A stretch of DNA of 64,000 bases from Exiguobacterium artemiae 255-15 (GCF_000019905.1 NC_010556.1:1142001-1206000); one strand, 5' to 3'. Positions 19,071-27,204 are shown, counted from the stretch's first letter. The notes: a model not told the origin generated them from the sequence alone. A program made the numbers and translations.

Positions 19071-19871
19071 ATGCATTTTGATCAGGCATTACACCTGTTA
19101 CAATCGATCGGACCCCAAGTGGATCAAAACGGCTTACGGATTGCCAGCCGTTTTTATAAACAGTTGGAAAATAAGTATAGCGCAGAACTGCAGGAAATAG
19201 GAAGTCTCGAGCTTCCATCGCAAAGCTTTGAGCTCCGGATCCTCCGGTTAGCTCAACTAATGAAACATGTCACGCATCAACACGAATCCAGTGAACTGTT
19301 TAAAATGGTCTTATTAAATGAAATCAAGCAAACAAAATCTTTTATCCTGACCTATCCGGATATCGTCAGTACCGAGATTGTCGATGCGGTCAGAGTGGAG
19401 CTTGGATTGTCACCGACGGATCCGGTACTCGAAGCCTGGCGGATTGTCCATCATCAATTAGTCGAGACGTGTCGCCATTTTTGCAAATATAAGCAACAGG
19501 GTGACTGGTCTCGTCTTGGTGTCCTGCTCGTCGCGGAAGGGCATCATCTGGGTGCCATCATCGATGAGGCGCAGTATGCGCTGATGAGTGGACGGACAAC
19601 GACAATTTTACATGTCCGGTCAACAAAACCATCTTCAAAGAAAATGTTGTCAAATCTTAATTTACTCACGAAACAGGGCTTAATTTTTCACAGCATTCAG
19701 AATGAGGGATGGGACGAAGAAATCGAAAGTTTCCTGGAACTCATTTCAATAGACGATCCAATCGTTTTCGTCAGCGGCTCGAGTCGATTCATTGCCGAAG
19801 TACAACGAACGTTAGAACCTCTGCCCGTTATATTTGGTCCATTTGTTGCGGACGGTGTGTTGCCATCTTGA
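19071..19871 (+). CDS. Flavohaemoglobin-derived protein lacking the haem ligand and the FAD domain
   Basis: A 266-residue protein. Residues 1-137 align by eye with the globin domain of Hmp: Tyr29 (B10) is kept in RFYK, and VLEAW matches VLDAW. The proximal histidine region (KHTSF in Hmp) reads QTKSF, so the haem ligand is missing. The reductase's FAD barrel with its RxYS motif is absent. Residues about 145-266 resemble the Hmp NAD-binding domain (LLVAEG..., ILHVRS, VFVSGSSRFIAEV, IFGPFV) with the CGP motif changed. Full Hmp is about 400 residues. It is probably not a nitric oxide dioxygenase. The divergent regulator is NsrR-like, which supports the origin. An alternative is an unrelated protein with chance similarity. 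Confidence 0.55.
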   Translation: MHFDQALHLLQSIGPQVDQNGLRIASRFYKQLENKYSAELQEIGSLELPSQSFELRILRLAQLMKHVTHQHESSELFKMVLLNEIKQTKSFILTYPDIVSTEIVDAVRVELGLSPTDPVLEAWRIVHHQLVETCRHFCKYKQQGDWSRLGVLLVAEGHHLGAIIDEAQYALMSGRTTTILHVRSTKPSSKKMLSNLNLLTKQGLIFHSIQNEGWDEEIESFLELISIDDPIVFVSGSSRFIAEVQRTLEPLPVIFGPFVADGVLPS

Positions 19872-20006
19872 TGGTGTTCGGAAATCGAGTCTGTCTTTGG
19901 GAACATTCGAAGCAGAAGTCATTTCCCACATTAGCTGTTTCGGATTCAGGAATTCTTTGAATGTATAATCAGTTTTCTCTCAGATAGGAACAGACCACCT
20001 ATTTTG

Positions 20007-20306
20007 TCAAACGATCAGGAGGCAATAACGTGTCAGGGAGGTGAATGGGGCTTTTGTCATATAAACATGCGTATAGGAGTCATCAAACGTAATCAAGGCA
20101 GAGACAAGATGAGCCCGGATATGGCGACAAGAATGGCTTCGTCGTTGTGGTGTAATCAATTCGTCCCGATTGGAATCGAAGTCCAATAACAGTTGGAGCG
20201 GTTGCTCCGTAAAAATCGTAACCTGACAGCGGATTCCGAAGCGTTGATAGTAATCGAAGATGCACTGGCGAACGGATAGCGCTCTTTCATGGGTAATCAT
20301 CTGCAT
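20007..20306 (-). CDS. Hypothetical 99-residue protein
   Basis: I do not recognise it. The N-terminal half (MQMITHERALSVRQCIFDYYQRFG..., then an alternating hydrophobic strand around CQVTIFTEQPLQLLLDFDS) looks like a folded alpha/beta segment. The C-terminal half after residue 52 is rich in Arg/His/Ser and may be out of frame. ATG 20306 follows AAGGGAGAG at good spacing. The remnant end of a transposon begins 59 bases upstream and may have cut off the native promoter. Possibly a decaying gene. Confidence 0.45.
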   Translation of the reverse strand: MQMITHERALSVRQCIFDYYQRFGIRCQVTIFTEQPLQLLLDFDSNRDELITPQRRSHSCRHIRAHLVSALITFDDSYTHVYMTKAPFTSLTRYCLLIV

Positions 20307-20364
20307 CGTCTCTCCCTTAACCCGGAACTGAAGCATCGCGATTCCTACGTTAATGTCACGATCC

Positions 20365-20410
20365 TGACACTCCCACCACTGACACTGAAGCAGTGGGCTT
20401 CCTGTCCTCA
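20365..20410 (-). mobile_element. Right-end/omega-RNA-like remnant of a second TnpB-type element, inverted
   Basis: Read on the minus strand this is GAGGACAGGAAGCCCACTG, a loop, then CAGTGGTGGGAGTGTCA. A GGACAGGAAGCCCACT...AGTGGGAG hairpin is the usual 3' end of TnpB-associated (omega) RNAs. Its own tnpB should lie at higher coordinates on the minus strand but is not there, so only the end survives, next to an intact element of opposite orientation. Confidence 0.5.
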
Positions 20411-20592
20411 AATTCTGTGAGAAACCTTCTACCTTTAAACATAACACAGGTAGGGGAGTTCGATTCCTGCTGTGGAGAGTAAATATCTCCACGGAAAACT
20501 TGTAAAATAAATACTACTATTTAATTATCAATACCCTTTCTCCTCCTCGAATATCACATAGGACAAAATTCCTTATTAAATCATATACATAC

Positions 20593-20640
20593 GAAAACCC
20601 CAAACCGGATACTTTTGACGAGTGTCTGGTTTGGGGTTTC
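20593..20640. terminator. Strong hairpin, probable bidirectional terminator
   Basis: Stem built from GAAACCCCAAACC-type arms (20593-20606 with 20628-20640) and an inner partly paired region. It lies between the remnant end and the tnpB element, in a 430-base stretch (20307-20735) that otherwise has no gene. Confidence 0.6.
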
Positions 20641-20735
20641 TATCTAATTTAGGCGAGAGTACTCCCACTTCTAAACGAAGTGAAAGTGGGAGGTGAATCG
20701 CCCCCCTCCCTTTCGGGTATAAACCTTTCAAGGAG

Positions 20736-21917
20736 GTGAAAATCATGTTGAAGCATAAGGCCTACAAATTCAGAATCTACCCAACAAAAGAGCAGGAAAT
20801 CCTGATCGCGAAGACCATTGGTTGCTCGCGCTTCATCTTCAACTACTTCTTATCGAAGTGGGATGAGACGTATAAAACGACAGGCAAAGGACTGTCTTAC
20901 GGTTCTTGTTCGAAAGAAATCCCAATGCTGAAGCAAGAGTTCGACTGGCTGAAAGAAGTCGATAGCCATTCGCTTCAATCGAGCGTCAAACACCTGACCG
21001 ATGCGTATGACCGCTTCTTCAACAAGCAGAACGAACGGCCTCGATTCAAATCGAAGCGCCATCCCGTCCAATCCTACAAGACCAATATCGAAAAGAAGAA
21101 CCAGCTGCCCGAGGTCTCGATCGTCGGCAACAAGCTCAAACTCCCGAAGTTGAAGTGGGTGCGTTTTGCCAACTCGAGGCAGGTAGTAGGACGAATCTTG
21201 AACGCCACGATCCGACGTAACGCTTCAGGAAAATACTTCGTCTCCCTGCTCGTCGAGCAGGAGATCCACGAACTGCCGAAGACTGGTTCATCCGTCGGCG
21301 TAGACGTCGGGTTGAAGAACTTTGCCATCTTGTCAGACGGCACAGTATACCAAAACGACCGCTACTTCCGTTCGCTCGAGAAGAAGCTCGCACGCGAGCA
21401 ACGCAAGCTCTCTCGTCGGCAGCGCATGGCTTTGGACAAGAAAGTGAAACTTTCTGAGTCGAAGAACTACCAGAAGCAGAAACGAAAGGTCGCCCGCATC
21501 CAAGAAAAGATTGTAAACAAGCGAACCGACTTCTTGCACAAGGTATCCACCGAGATCGTCAAAAACCACGACGTCATCGGAATCGAGACCTTGCAGGTGA
21601 AAAACATGCAGAAGAACCGCAAGTTGAGCAAGTCCATCTCGGACGTCAGCTGGTCAGCGTTCTTCCGCATGTTGGAGTACAAGGCGGGCTGGTATGGGAA
21701 GACCGTCGTGAAGGTTGGCAAGACCTTTGCTTCCAGCCAACTCTGCTCCAGTTGCGGCCATCAACACAAAGACGTGAAACATCTTGGCTTGCGTGAATGG
21801 ACATGTCCGAATTGCGGGATCCACCACGAACGAGATGTGAACGCAGGACTGAATCTCAAACAAGAAGCAGAACGCCTCTTAGCTTCTTCAACCGTCAGGA
21901 CGACGGGGTTAGCCTGA
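20736..21917 (+). CDS. tnpB: TnpB RNA-guided endonuclease (IS605 OrfB family)
   Basis: A 393-residue TnpB. The N-terminal helix-turn-helix_12 region is followed by a RuvC-like nuclease whose three acidic residues are present: Asp in [13 protein letters not shown], Glu in [11 protein letters not shown], Asp in [10 protein letters not shown]. The zinc ribbon CSSCGH...CPNCG is intact. Family members use an RNA made from the element's right end to cut DNA at a target-adjacent motif, which helps keep the element in place. The ATG follows AAGGAGGTG. With all motifs intact it is likely functional. Confidence 0.92.
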   Translation: MKIMLKHKAYKFRIYPTKEQEILIAKTIGCSRFIFNYFLSKWDETYKTTGKGLSYGSCSKEIPMLKQEFDWLKEVDSHSLQSSVKHLTDAYDRFFNKQNERPRFKSKRHPVQSYKTNIEKKNQLPEVSIVGNKLKLPKLKWVRFANSRQVVGRILNATIRRNASGKYFVSLLVEQEIHELPKTGSSVGVDVGLKNFAILSDGTVYQNDRYFRSLEKKLAREQRKLSRRQRMALDKKVKLSESKNYQKQKRKVARIQEKIVNKRTDFLHKVSTEIVKNHDVIGIETLQVKNMQKNRKLSKSISDVSWSAFFRMLEYKAGWYGKTVVKVGKTFASSQLCSSCGHQHKDVKHLGLREWTCPNCGIHHERDVNAGLNLKQEAERLLASSTVRTTGLA

Positions 21918-21992
21918 TCAGGTTCCGACCGTTAGGTTGGATCACTCAGGAATCCTCCACCTCTAAGCAAAGCGTAGGTGGAGGTAGTTCAA
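21800..21992 (+). ncRNA. Predicted omega RNA (guide RNA scaffold) of TnpB
   Basis: In this family the guide RNA comes from the 3' end of tnpB and the right end. The stem at 21955-21984 (CCTCCACCT/AGGTGGAGG) would be its terminal hairpin, and the guide would be the flanking bases right after GTTCAA (from about 21993). The 5' boundary is a guess from the family. Confidence 0.5.
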
Positions 21993-22021
21993 ATTAAATG
22001 AGTAAAAAAATCTACTTTAAT

Positions 22022-23269
22022 TTATGCGGATTGAGACAACCGTTTCGCGCGTTGGATCGAGCGGTCAAGCGCGAGATAAACAAGTCCGGACAAACAACAG
22101 GCGACACCGACACCGGCAAGCGCGTATTGTCCGTTCCCGGAGTCAAGGAACAGGGATCCGAGGAGCGGCGCCGTGACTCCACCAATCAGCCACTGGATAC
22201 TGGCGGCACCGTTATACGTTCCGCGCAAGTGTTCCGGGGCGATCAAAGCGATGAATGTCATCTGGACCGGTGACATGATCATCTCACCGAGTGTATAGAG
22301 GGCGTAGATGACCAGTAAAATCGTCACGAGCACGATATAGCCGGTTCCAAGCGAAAACAGATACGACGGGATGAACGCAAGTAATATCATTCCGAGTCCG
22401 AAAATTGATGCGCCGAGCAACATGACTTTGCCGAATGCTTTACCGGACAAGCGGGCGGCGACCGGGAACTGGAACAGGACGACCATGATGCCGTTCAGTC
22501 CCATCAGGTACGGGAACGGATTTTTATCGTTTGGCAGTCCCGGCAAGGCTTCTTTCAGGAAAACCGGCAGCATGCTTTCGACGAGGGCGAAGCCCATTGA
22601 GATGAAAACGCCGGCTGCAATGAAAATCACGAAAACATGATCTTTCCGCAGGACGGTGAAAGCCGACAGCTTTGGTTCGTCGTGCGTGTGTTCGATCTGT
22701 TCCGGTTTGGTTTCCTGGATGAAAACTAACAAGACGAGGGCATACAGGAAAAAGACGGCGGCAGCGGCGTAAAAGATCAGCGACCGGTCGATGAACAGGA
22801 CGGCACTTCCGATCAACGGTCCGAACGCAGCTCCGACATTATGTCCCATCCGGAGCAACCCGAATGATTCATTAAGCCGTTCCGGCGGTGTGACATCGGC
22901 GACCATCGCGCTTGCTGCCGGGTGGAACAAGGAATTCGTCAGACCGAGCAAGGCATTCATCAATAATAACGGCCAAAACGAATCAGCGAACGAAAAGCCG
23001 ATCAACGCGATGACATCCCCGACGATCGAGATGACCATCAGCGGTTTACGTCCGTACAGGTCGGCGAGATAGCCGCCAAGGAACGAACCGAACAGGGACG
23101 TGATTGGACCGGTCGCCATGATGAGGCCGACTAAAAAATACGAATCAAGCTGTTCGGAATAGTACAGAACAAGAAATGGTGCAATCATGAACATCATGAC
23201 GCCGGTAATCGTTTCCCCGACGAACCGGATCCAGATGTTACGGTCAAGCTGTTTTAGTGCAGTAAACAT
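22022..23269 (-). CDS. MFS multidrug efflux transporter
   Basis: A 415-residue, 12-helix major facilitator transporter. The loop 2-3 signature GGYLADLYGRKPLM is clear, and LLGLTNSLFHPAASAMVADVTPPERLNESFGLLRMGHN... is typical of drug:proton antiporters of the MdtG/MdtH-like group. ATG 23269 has AAGGGG eight bases upstream; a TTG six bases earlier is less likely. The gene sits behind a promoter, a 23-codon leader peptide and an intrinsic terminator, which together suggest induction by a ribosome-targeting compound. The substrate cannot be read from the sequence. Confidence 0.88.
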   Translation of the reverse strand: MFTALKQLDRNIWIRFVGETITGVMMFMIAPFLVLYYSEQLDSYFLVGLIMATGPITSLFGSFLGGYLADLYGRKPLMVISIVGDVIALIGFSFADSFWPLLLMNALLGLTNSLFHPAASAMVADVTPPERLNESFGLLRMGHNVGAAFGPLIGSAVLFIDRSLIFYAAAAVFFLYALVLLVFIQETKPEQIEHTHDEPKLSAFTVLRKDHVFVIFIAAGVFISMGFALVESMLPVFLKEALPGLPNDKNPFPYLMGLNGIMVVLFQFPVAARLSGKAFGKVMLLGASIFGLGMILLAFIPSYLFSLGTGYIVLVTILLVIYALYTLGEMIMSPVQMTFIALIAPEHLRGTYNGAASIQWLIGGVTAPLLGSLFLDSGNGQYALAGVGVACCLSGLVYLALDRSIQRAKRLSQSA

Positions 23270-23304
23270 AAACAAAACCCCTTATATTTCCGTTTTTAGA
23301 CCAT

Positions 23305-23342
23305 AAAAAAGACGGATACGCACAAATATGGGCATACCCGTC
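23305..23342 (-). terminator. Attenuator terminator in the MFS leader
   Basis: Fully paired 11-bp stem (23332-23342 with 23311-23321, two G-U pairs) with a 10-base loop and six T, 36 bases before the MFS start and after the leader peptide. A terminator inside the transcript ahead of the gene is the mark of attenuation. Confidence 0.8.
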
Positions 23343-23355
23343 CTGATATAAGAGG

Positions 23356-23389
23356 GCAGCATGTACGTATACGCATACGTACACCCTGC
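23356..23389 (-). promoter_or_regulatory. Second leader hairpin, candidate antiterminator component
   Basis: TGTACGTAT/ATACGTACA stem with a 4-base loop, extended by GCAG/CTGC. Its 3' arm carries GCGTATACG, nearly the same as the terminator's 3' arm (GCGTATCCG), so it could pair with the terminator's 5' arm instead and prevent termination. Confidence 0.6.
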
Positions 23390-23400
23390 TTAATTGAAAA

Positions 23401-23472
23401 TTAAACGATTGGGTGACGTACAGTTGTAGCCAATACGTGAATCGGTTGTTGCTGATTAAATGATTGTGACAT
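23401..23472 (-). CDS. Leader peptide of the MFS efflux gene (23 residues)
   Basis: The ATG at 23472 has AGGAGGAG at ideal spacing. The peptide begins MSQSFNQQQPIHVL and ends TVRHPIV before TAA at 23401. The stop is 11 bases upstream of the first leader hairpin. Its codons contain TGTACGT, a copy of the 5' arm of that hairpin, so ribosome position could decide which arms pair. Such leader peptides control drug-resistance genes in Firmicutes (for example bmrB ahead of bmrCD). Confidence 0.7.
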   Translation of the reverse strand: MSQSFNQQQPIHVLATTVRHPIV

Positions 23473-23513
23473 TGTACGTCTCCTCCTTCTTGTAATAGTA
23501 ACTTCCTCGTCAT

Positions 23514-23541
23514 CGTATAGAAGAAAGCGCGGAGTTGTCAA
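23514..23541 (-). promoter_or_regulatory. Sigma-A promoter of the leader-MFS transcript
   Basis: Minus strand TTGACA, 16-base spacer, TATACG. It would start transcription near 23507, about 35 bases before the leader peptide start. Confidence 0.6.
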
Positions 23542-23667
23542 TATGAAATCTGAAAATTGAGTCAATAAAGTGAAATGGACGAGACTGCGAAAATTCGGTA
23601 TGATAGACTAGTTGCGAAAAAGTATCTGTATCGAGGTTGAATATATAGGTGAAAGGAATTACCACAC

Positions 23668-25254
23668 ATGACAAAATTACTTCAAACCGAAGTCGAGAAA
23701 CGCCGGATCTTCGGTATCATCTCCCACCCGGATGCCGGGAAAACGACGTTAACCGAAAAATTCCTGCTCCACGGGGGCGCCATCCGAGAAGCCGGATCCG
23801 TCAAAGCACGGAAAAACTCAAAATTTGCGAAATCCGACTGGATGGAGATCGAAAAACAACGGGGAATCTCCGTTACGTCTTCCGTCATGCAGTTCGAATA
23901 TGACAAAAAAATCGTCTCGATCATGGATACACCGGGTCACTCCGATTTCGGGGAAGACACGTACCGGATCCTGACAGCCGTCGACTCGGCGATCATGGTC
24001 ATCGATGCCGCGAAAGGGATCGAGTCCCAAACGAAGAAACTGTTCCAGGTCTGCCGGATGCGTGGTATTCCGATCTTTACGTTCATCAACAAGATGGACC
24101 GTCAAGCACGTGACCCGCTCGAATTGATGGAAGAGCTCGAAGAAGTCCTCGGGATTCCGTCGGTTGCTGTTACATGGCCTGCAGGATCAGGACAACAGTT
24201 CGAAGGTGTCTACGACCGTGTCAACGAGAAGTTCCACTGCTTTAAAAACGATCGTCTGACGATTGATCTCGGCGAAGAAGGACTCGCAAACGATCAGTTA
24301 GCCTCAACGATCAACAATGAAATGTACGACACGTTAGTCGACGAAGTTGATTTACTCGACGGAGCCGGCAATGAATACAATGAAGAATTGATTGCGAAAG
24401 GTGAATTGACTCCGGTCTTCTTCGGTTCTGCCTTAGTCGACTTCGGGATCACACCGTTGCTTGAGCATTATCTCAACTTGTCACCGTCACCGACTCCGCG
24501 TGAGTCGAACAAAGGACAAATCGAGCCGGCACAAGATTTCTTCAGCGGTTTTGTCTTCAAAATCCAAGCAAACATGAACCCGAATCACCGTGACCGGATC
24601 GCGTTCGTCCGGATTTGTACCGGTAAGTTCGACCGTGGGATGGAAGTCGTCCTGACGCGGACCGGCAAAAAGATGAAGCTGTCGCAATCGACACAGTTCA
24701 TGGCAGATGAGCGGGAAACGGTCAACGAAGCGTTTGCCGGCGATGTCATCGGTCTGTACGATTCCGGCAACTACCAAATCGGCGATACAATCACGAACGG
24801 TGATCCGAGCCTGCAGTACGAGGCCTTGCCGACGTTCGCACCGGAATTGTTCCTGAAAGTCTTCACGAAAAATGCCCTAAAATCAAAACAGTTCCAAAAA
24901 GGCGTCGAACAGCTTGCACAAGAGGGAGCGATTCAAGTCTACAAGACGGAATATAACGAGATCATCCTCGGCGCAATCGGACAACTTCAATTCGAAGTCT
25001 TCGAACACCGTCTCAAAGGGGAATACGGCGTTGATATCTTAAAAGATGCGGCAAACTTCCAGGTCGCGAAGTGGGTCAAAGTGACAGAAATCAGTGAAGT
25101 CAAGAAATTGACGGATTCACGGACTGTCCTCGTCTACGACCGCTGGGAAAACCCGGTTCTCTTGTTTGCAAATGATTTCGTCTACGAACGATTCGTTCAG
25201 AAAAACGACGGTGTCATCACACTCGTTGATTCACCACAATTACTCAAAGACTAA
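23668..25254 (+). CDS. prfC: Peptide chain release factor 3
   Basis: A 528-residue translational GTPase that recycles RF1/RF2 after termination. G1 is SHPDAGKTTLTEKFL, G3 DTPGHSDFGEDTYR, G4 NKMDRQ. The RF3-specific stretches SVTSSVMQF and the C-terminal IGQLQFEVFEHRLK are present. The ATG follows GAAAGGAATT. Divergent from the MFS leader transcript. RF3 is not universal in Firmicutes, so this is a lineage-dependent gene. Confidence 0.96.
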   Translation: MTKLLQTEVEKRRIFGIISHPDAGKTTLTEKFLLHGGAIREAGSVKARKNSKFAKSDWMEIEKQRGISVTSSVMQFEYDKKIVSIMDTPGHSDFGEDTYRILTAVDSAIMVIDAAKGIESQTKKLFQVCRMRGIPIFTFINKMDRQARDPLELMEELEEVLGIPSVAVTWPAGSGQQFEGVYDRVNEKFHCFKNDRLTIDLGEEGLANDQLASTINNEMYDTLVDEVDLLDGAGNEYNEELIAKGELTPVFFGSALVDFGITPLLEHYLNLSPSPTPRESNKGQIEPAQDFFSGFVFKIQANMNPNHRDRIAFVRICTGKFDRGMEVVLTRTGKKMKLSQSTQFMADERETVNEAFAGDVIGLYDSGNYQIGDTITNGDPSLQYEALPTFAPELFLKVFTKNALKSKQFQKGVEQLAQEGAIQVYKTEYNEIILGAIGQLQFEVFEHRLKGEYGVDILKDAANFQVAKWVKVTEISEVKKLTDSRTVLVYDRWENPVLLFANDFVYERFVQKNDGVITLVDSPQLLKD

Positions 25255-25260
25255 TCTGTT

Positions 25261-25299
25261 AAAACGTATCTTCCGGTTCACTGGAAGATACGTTTTTTT
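25261..25299 (+). terminator. Terminator of prfC
   Basis: Perfect 14-bp stem (25261-25274 with 25283-25296) and a T run. Confidence 0.92.
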
Positions 25300-25369
25300 C
25301 GTTTTGAGATCCGAAAAGAAGGGTAAAAATTGGAGTCTGTAAATTCATATCTCTGTGAGAGGAATGGTG

Positions 25370-25858
25370 TTGACGATGGCGAAAAAATTTATCGGCATTT
25401 TTCATGATGAATCGAGTTTACATCAAAAAATGCAAGCACTAAAACAGCAAGGACATAAGGATTCTGATTTTTCATTAGTGGGACGGGACGATGCAACAGA
25501 TGAGACATCTGGTGCGTCCTGGATCGATCAAGTCAAATCGAAGTTCAGCCATGAGCCGCCGCTTCGGGAAACACTAAAGCGGGTCGGTCATTCCGATGAT
25601 GAAGCGGAACGCCATTACCAGGAAGTCGAGCGGGGAGGAATCGCATTGTTCGCAAAAGACCGGCACGATGAACATGACCATACACATGATCACAATCACG
25701 ACCATGATCACGACCATTTACATGATCATTCTAACGATGAGAACGACCGTCACGGCGGGAAAGTCGCAAATCCGGGCATCAATGATTATGAATCAGATCG
25801 TACAGATGATCATGACAAGAGTGACCGTTCAAAATGGAAGGCTGACGATGTAGATTAA
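25370..25858 (+). CDS. YflT-like general stress protein with a histidine-rich metal-binding stretch
   Basis: About 162 residues. The N-terminal part (KKFIGIFHDESSLHQKMQALKQQGHKDSDFSLVGR) matches the general stress protein 17M/YflT fold. Residues about 98-125 are an HxH/DH-rich run (HDEHDHTHDHNHDHDHDHL), which should bind Zn, Ni or Co. The rest is very acidic and disordered. Start: TTG 25370 is seven bases from AGAGGA; ATG 25376 (MAKKFIG) and ATG 25364 are alternatives. Probably a cytoplasmic stress protein with metal-buffering capacity. Confidence 0.78.
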   Translation: MTMAKKFIGIFHDESSLHQKMQALKQQGHKDSDFSLVGRDDATDETSGASWIDQVKSKFSHEPPLRETLKRVGHSDDEAERHYQEVERGGIALFAKDRHDEHDHTHDHNHDHDHDHLHDHSNDENDRHGGKVANPGINDYESDRTDDHDKSDRSKWKADDVD

Positions 25859-25865
25859 TCGAACT

Positions 25866-25904
25866 GGACGTGAAGCTGAGTTTTTCAGCTTTGCGTCCTT
25901 TTTT
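25866..25904 (+). terminator. Terminator after the His-rich protein
   Basis: GGACG-GAAGCTGA paired with CAGCTT-CGTCC, followed by TTTTTT. Confidence 0.85.
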
Positions 25905-25980
25905 GTGAAAGTGAAGTTTGTTCATTACCGTTTTGAAAATCACCGGTGCTATACTGAACGTATCAAAGAGGTGAAGAAAA

Positions 25981-27066
25981 ATGAAAAAAACAGTAGCAGC
26001 ATTAGCCGGACTCGGTGTCCTGGGAGCGGTCTTCATGACCCGTTATCCGTTATTCGGTCGCCGGCCGTCAAAAGCAGATCAACAGCAGTATACGCGTTCG
26101 CGTCAGTTTTCGAACGGGAAGTTTCAAAATGAATTACCGTTCCAACTGAAGATGGAATGGGAGACGATGAAAAGTATTTTAAAAGATTACGGTCGGGCAT
26201 TACCGTCGTTAAAGCCGGTCAAGCCGTTACCGGTCGTACCGTTTGAACGACGGACGGACGGAACCGAGCCGCGCGTAACCTGGTTTGGTCACTCGGCGTT
26301 CCTCCTTGAACTGGATCATCAGACGATTTTCTTTGATCCGATGCTCGGACGTGCCCCGTCACCGTTCCCGAAACTCGGGGGCGGACGGTTCCAGACGACG
26401 TCACAGGTCGATCTTGACGCCTTACCGCCGATTGATCTCGTCATCTATTCACATGACCATTATGATCACTTGGATTATCATTCGGTCCTGGCGTTAAAAG
26501 ATCGGGTCGGTCAATTCATCGTCCCGCTTGGTATCGCGAGTCGTCTGAAAGGCTGGGGTGTCGATCCGGCCCGGATTACGGAACTCGATTGGCATGAATC
26601 GTTTGAGACGAACGGTCTCCGCCTGACGGCAACACCGGCCCGGCACTACTCGGGTCGCAACGGGCTCGATCAATTTTCGACGCTTTGGGCGTCATGGGTG
26701 ATTGAGGGCTCGAAAAAAATCTTCTTCAGCGGCGACAGCGGGTATGGTCCTCACTTTAAAGCCATTGGGGAACAATATGGTCCGTTTGATTTAACGATCA
26801 TGGAATGCGGACAATACGACACCCGTTGGTCGAGTTCGCATATGTTGCCGGAACAGACGCTCGCCGCGCATCTCGATGTCAAAGGGGACGTGATGATTCC
26901 CGTCCACTGGTCGGCGTTTACGCTGGCGTTTCATCCGTGGTTCGAACCGGTTGAACGCGTCCTGAAGGAAGCAGCGAAACACGACGTACCGGTCGTGACC
27001 CCGATGATTGGTGAAAGTGTTACGGCTACGAGCCAGACGCGTAAATGGTGGCGCGAGGTACGATAA
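25981..27066 (+). CDS. Membrane-anchored metallo-beta-lactamase-fold hydrolase, NAPE-PLD/UlaG-like
   Basis: A 361-residue protein with an N-terminal membrane or signal segment (residues 4-20) and an MBL domain (about 95-345). The metal motif is SHDHYDHLD, with further ligands in ARHYSGR, SGDSGYGPH and IPVHWSAF. The central WFGHSAFLLELD and FFDPMLG stretches place it in the NAPE-PLD-like/UlaG-like group, often phosphodiesterases. ATG follows AAAGAGGTG. The substrate is not known. Confidence 0.85.
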   Translation: MKKTVAALAGLGVLGAVFMTRYPLFGRRPSKADQQQYTRSRQFSNGKFQNELPFQLKMEWETMKSILKDYGRALPSLKPVKPLPVVPFERRTDGTEPRVTWFGHSAFLLELDHQTIFFDPMLGRAPSPFPKLGGGRFQTTSQVDLDALPPIDLVIYSHDHYDHLDYHSVLALKDRVGQFIVPLGIASRLKGWGVDPARITELDWHESFETNGLRLTATPARHYSGRNGLDQFSTLWASWVIEGSKKIFFSGDSGYGPHFKAIGEQYGPFDLTIMECGQYDTRWSSSHMLPEQTLAAHLDVKGDVMIPVHWSAFTLAFHPWFEPVERVLKEAAKHDVPVVTPMIGESVTATSQTRKWWREVR

Positions 27067-27147
27067 AGTAATCCTCGTCTTCTTTTCCTGTAGGAGTCAT
27101 GGGAAGAAGCCGAGTGTAACGAACTACTTTTATATGATTTCAAACAC

Positions 27148-27190
27148 AAAATCCCCACTCTGTCGCGTTTTGCGAGAAAGTGGGGATTTT
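27148..27190. terminator. Bidirectional terminator between the MBL protein and the NCS2 permease
   Basis: AAAATCCCCAC/GTGGGGATTTT stem with T runs both ways, between convergent genes. Confidence 0.88.
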
Positions 27191-27204
27191 ACGTTGACTA
27201 CAGA

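Larger units (their letters stand above)
20645..21992 (+). mobile_element. Solo-TnpB element of the IS200/IS605 superfamily (IS1341 type)
   Basis: Left end: a nested hairpin at 20652-20702 (GGCGA...TCGCC outside, CTCCCACT...AGTGGGAG inside). Right end: a hairpin at 21955-21984 (CCTCCACCT...AGGTGGAGG) followed by GTTCAA, a common right-end cleavage context. There is no Y1 transposase (tnpA), so the element would need one supplied in trans. The exact left boundary is not certain. Confidence 0.75.

Noticed and set aside
20307-20735. Y1 transposase (tnpA) of the TnpB element
   Set aside because: No frame with HUH or catalytic Tyr motifs on either strand in this stretch.
23244-23513. 89-residue minus-strand frame in the MFS leader
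   Set aside because: Overlaps the terminator and hairpin; the 23-codon frame with AGGAGG is the likely translated one.
23305-23541. T-box or metabolite riboswitch in front of the MFS gene
   Set aside because: No T-box sequence or known riboswitch core; the arms instead fit a leader-peptide attenuator.
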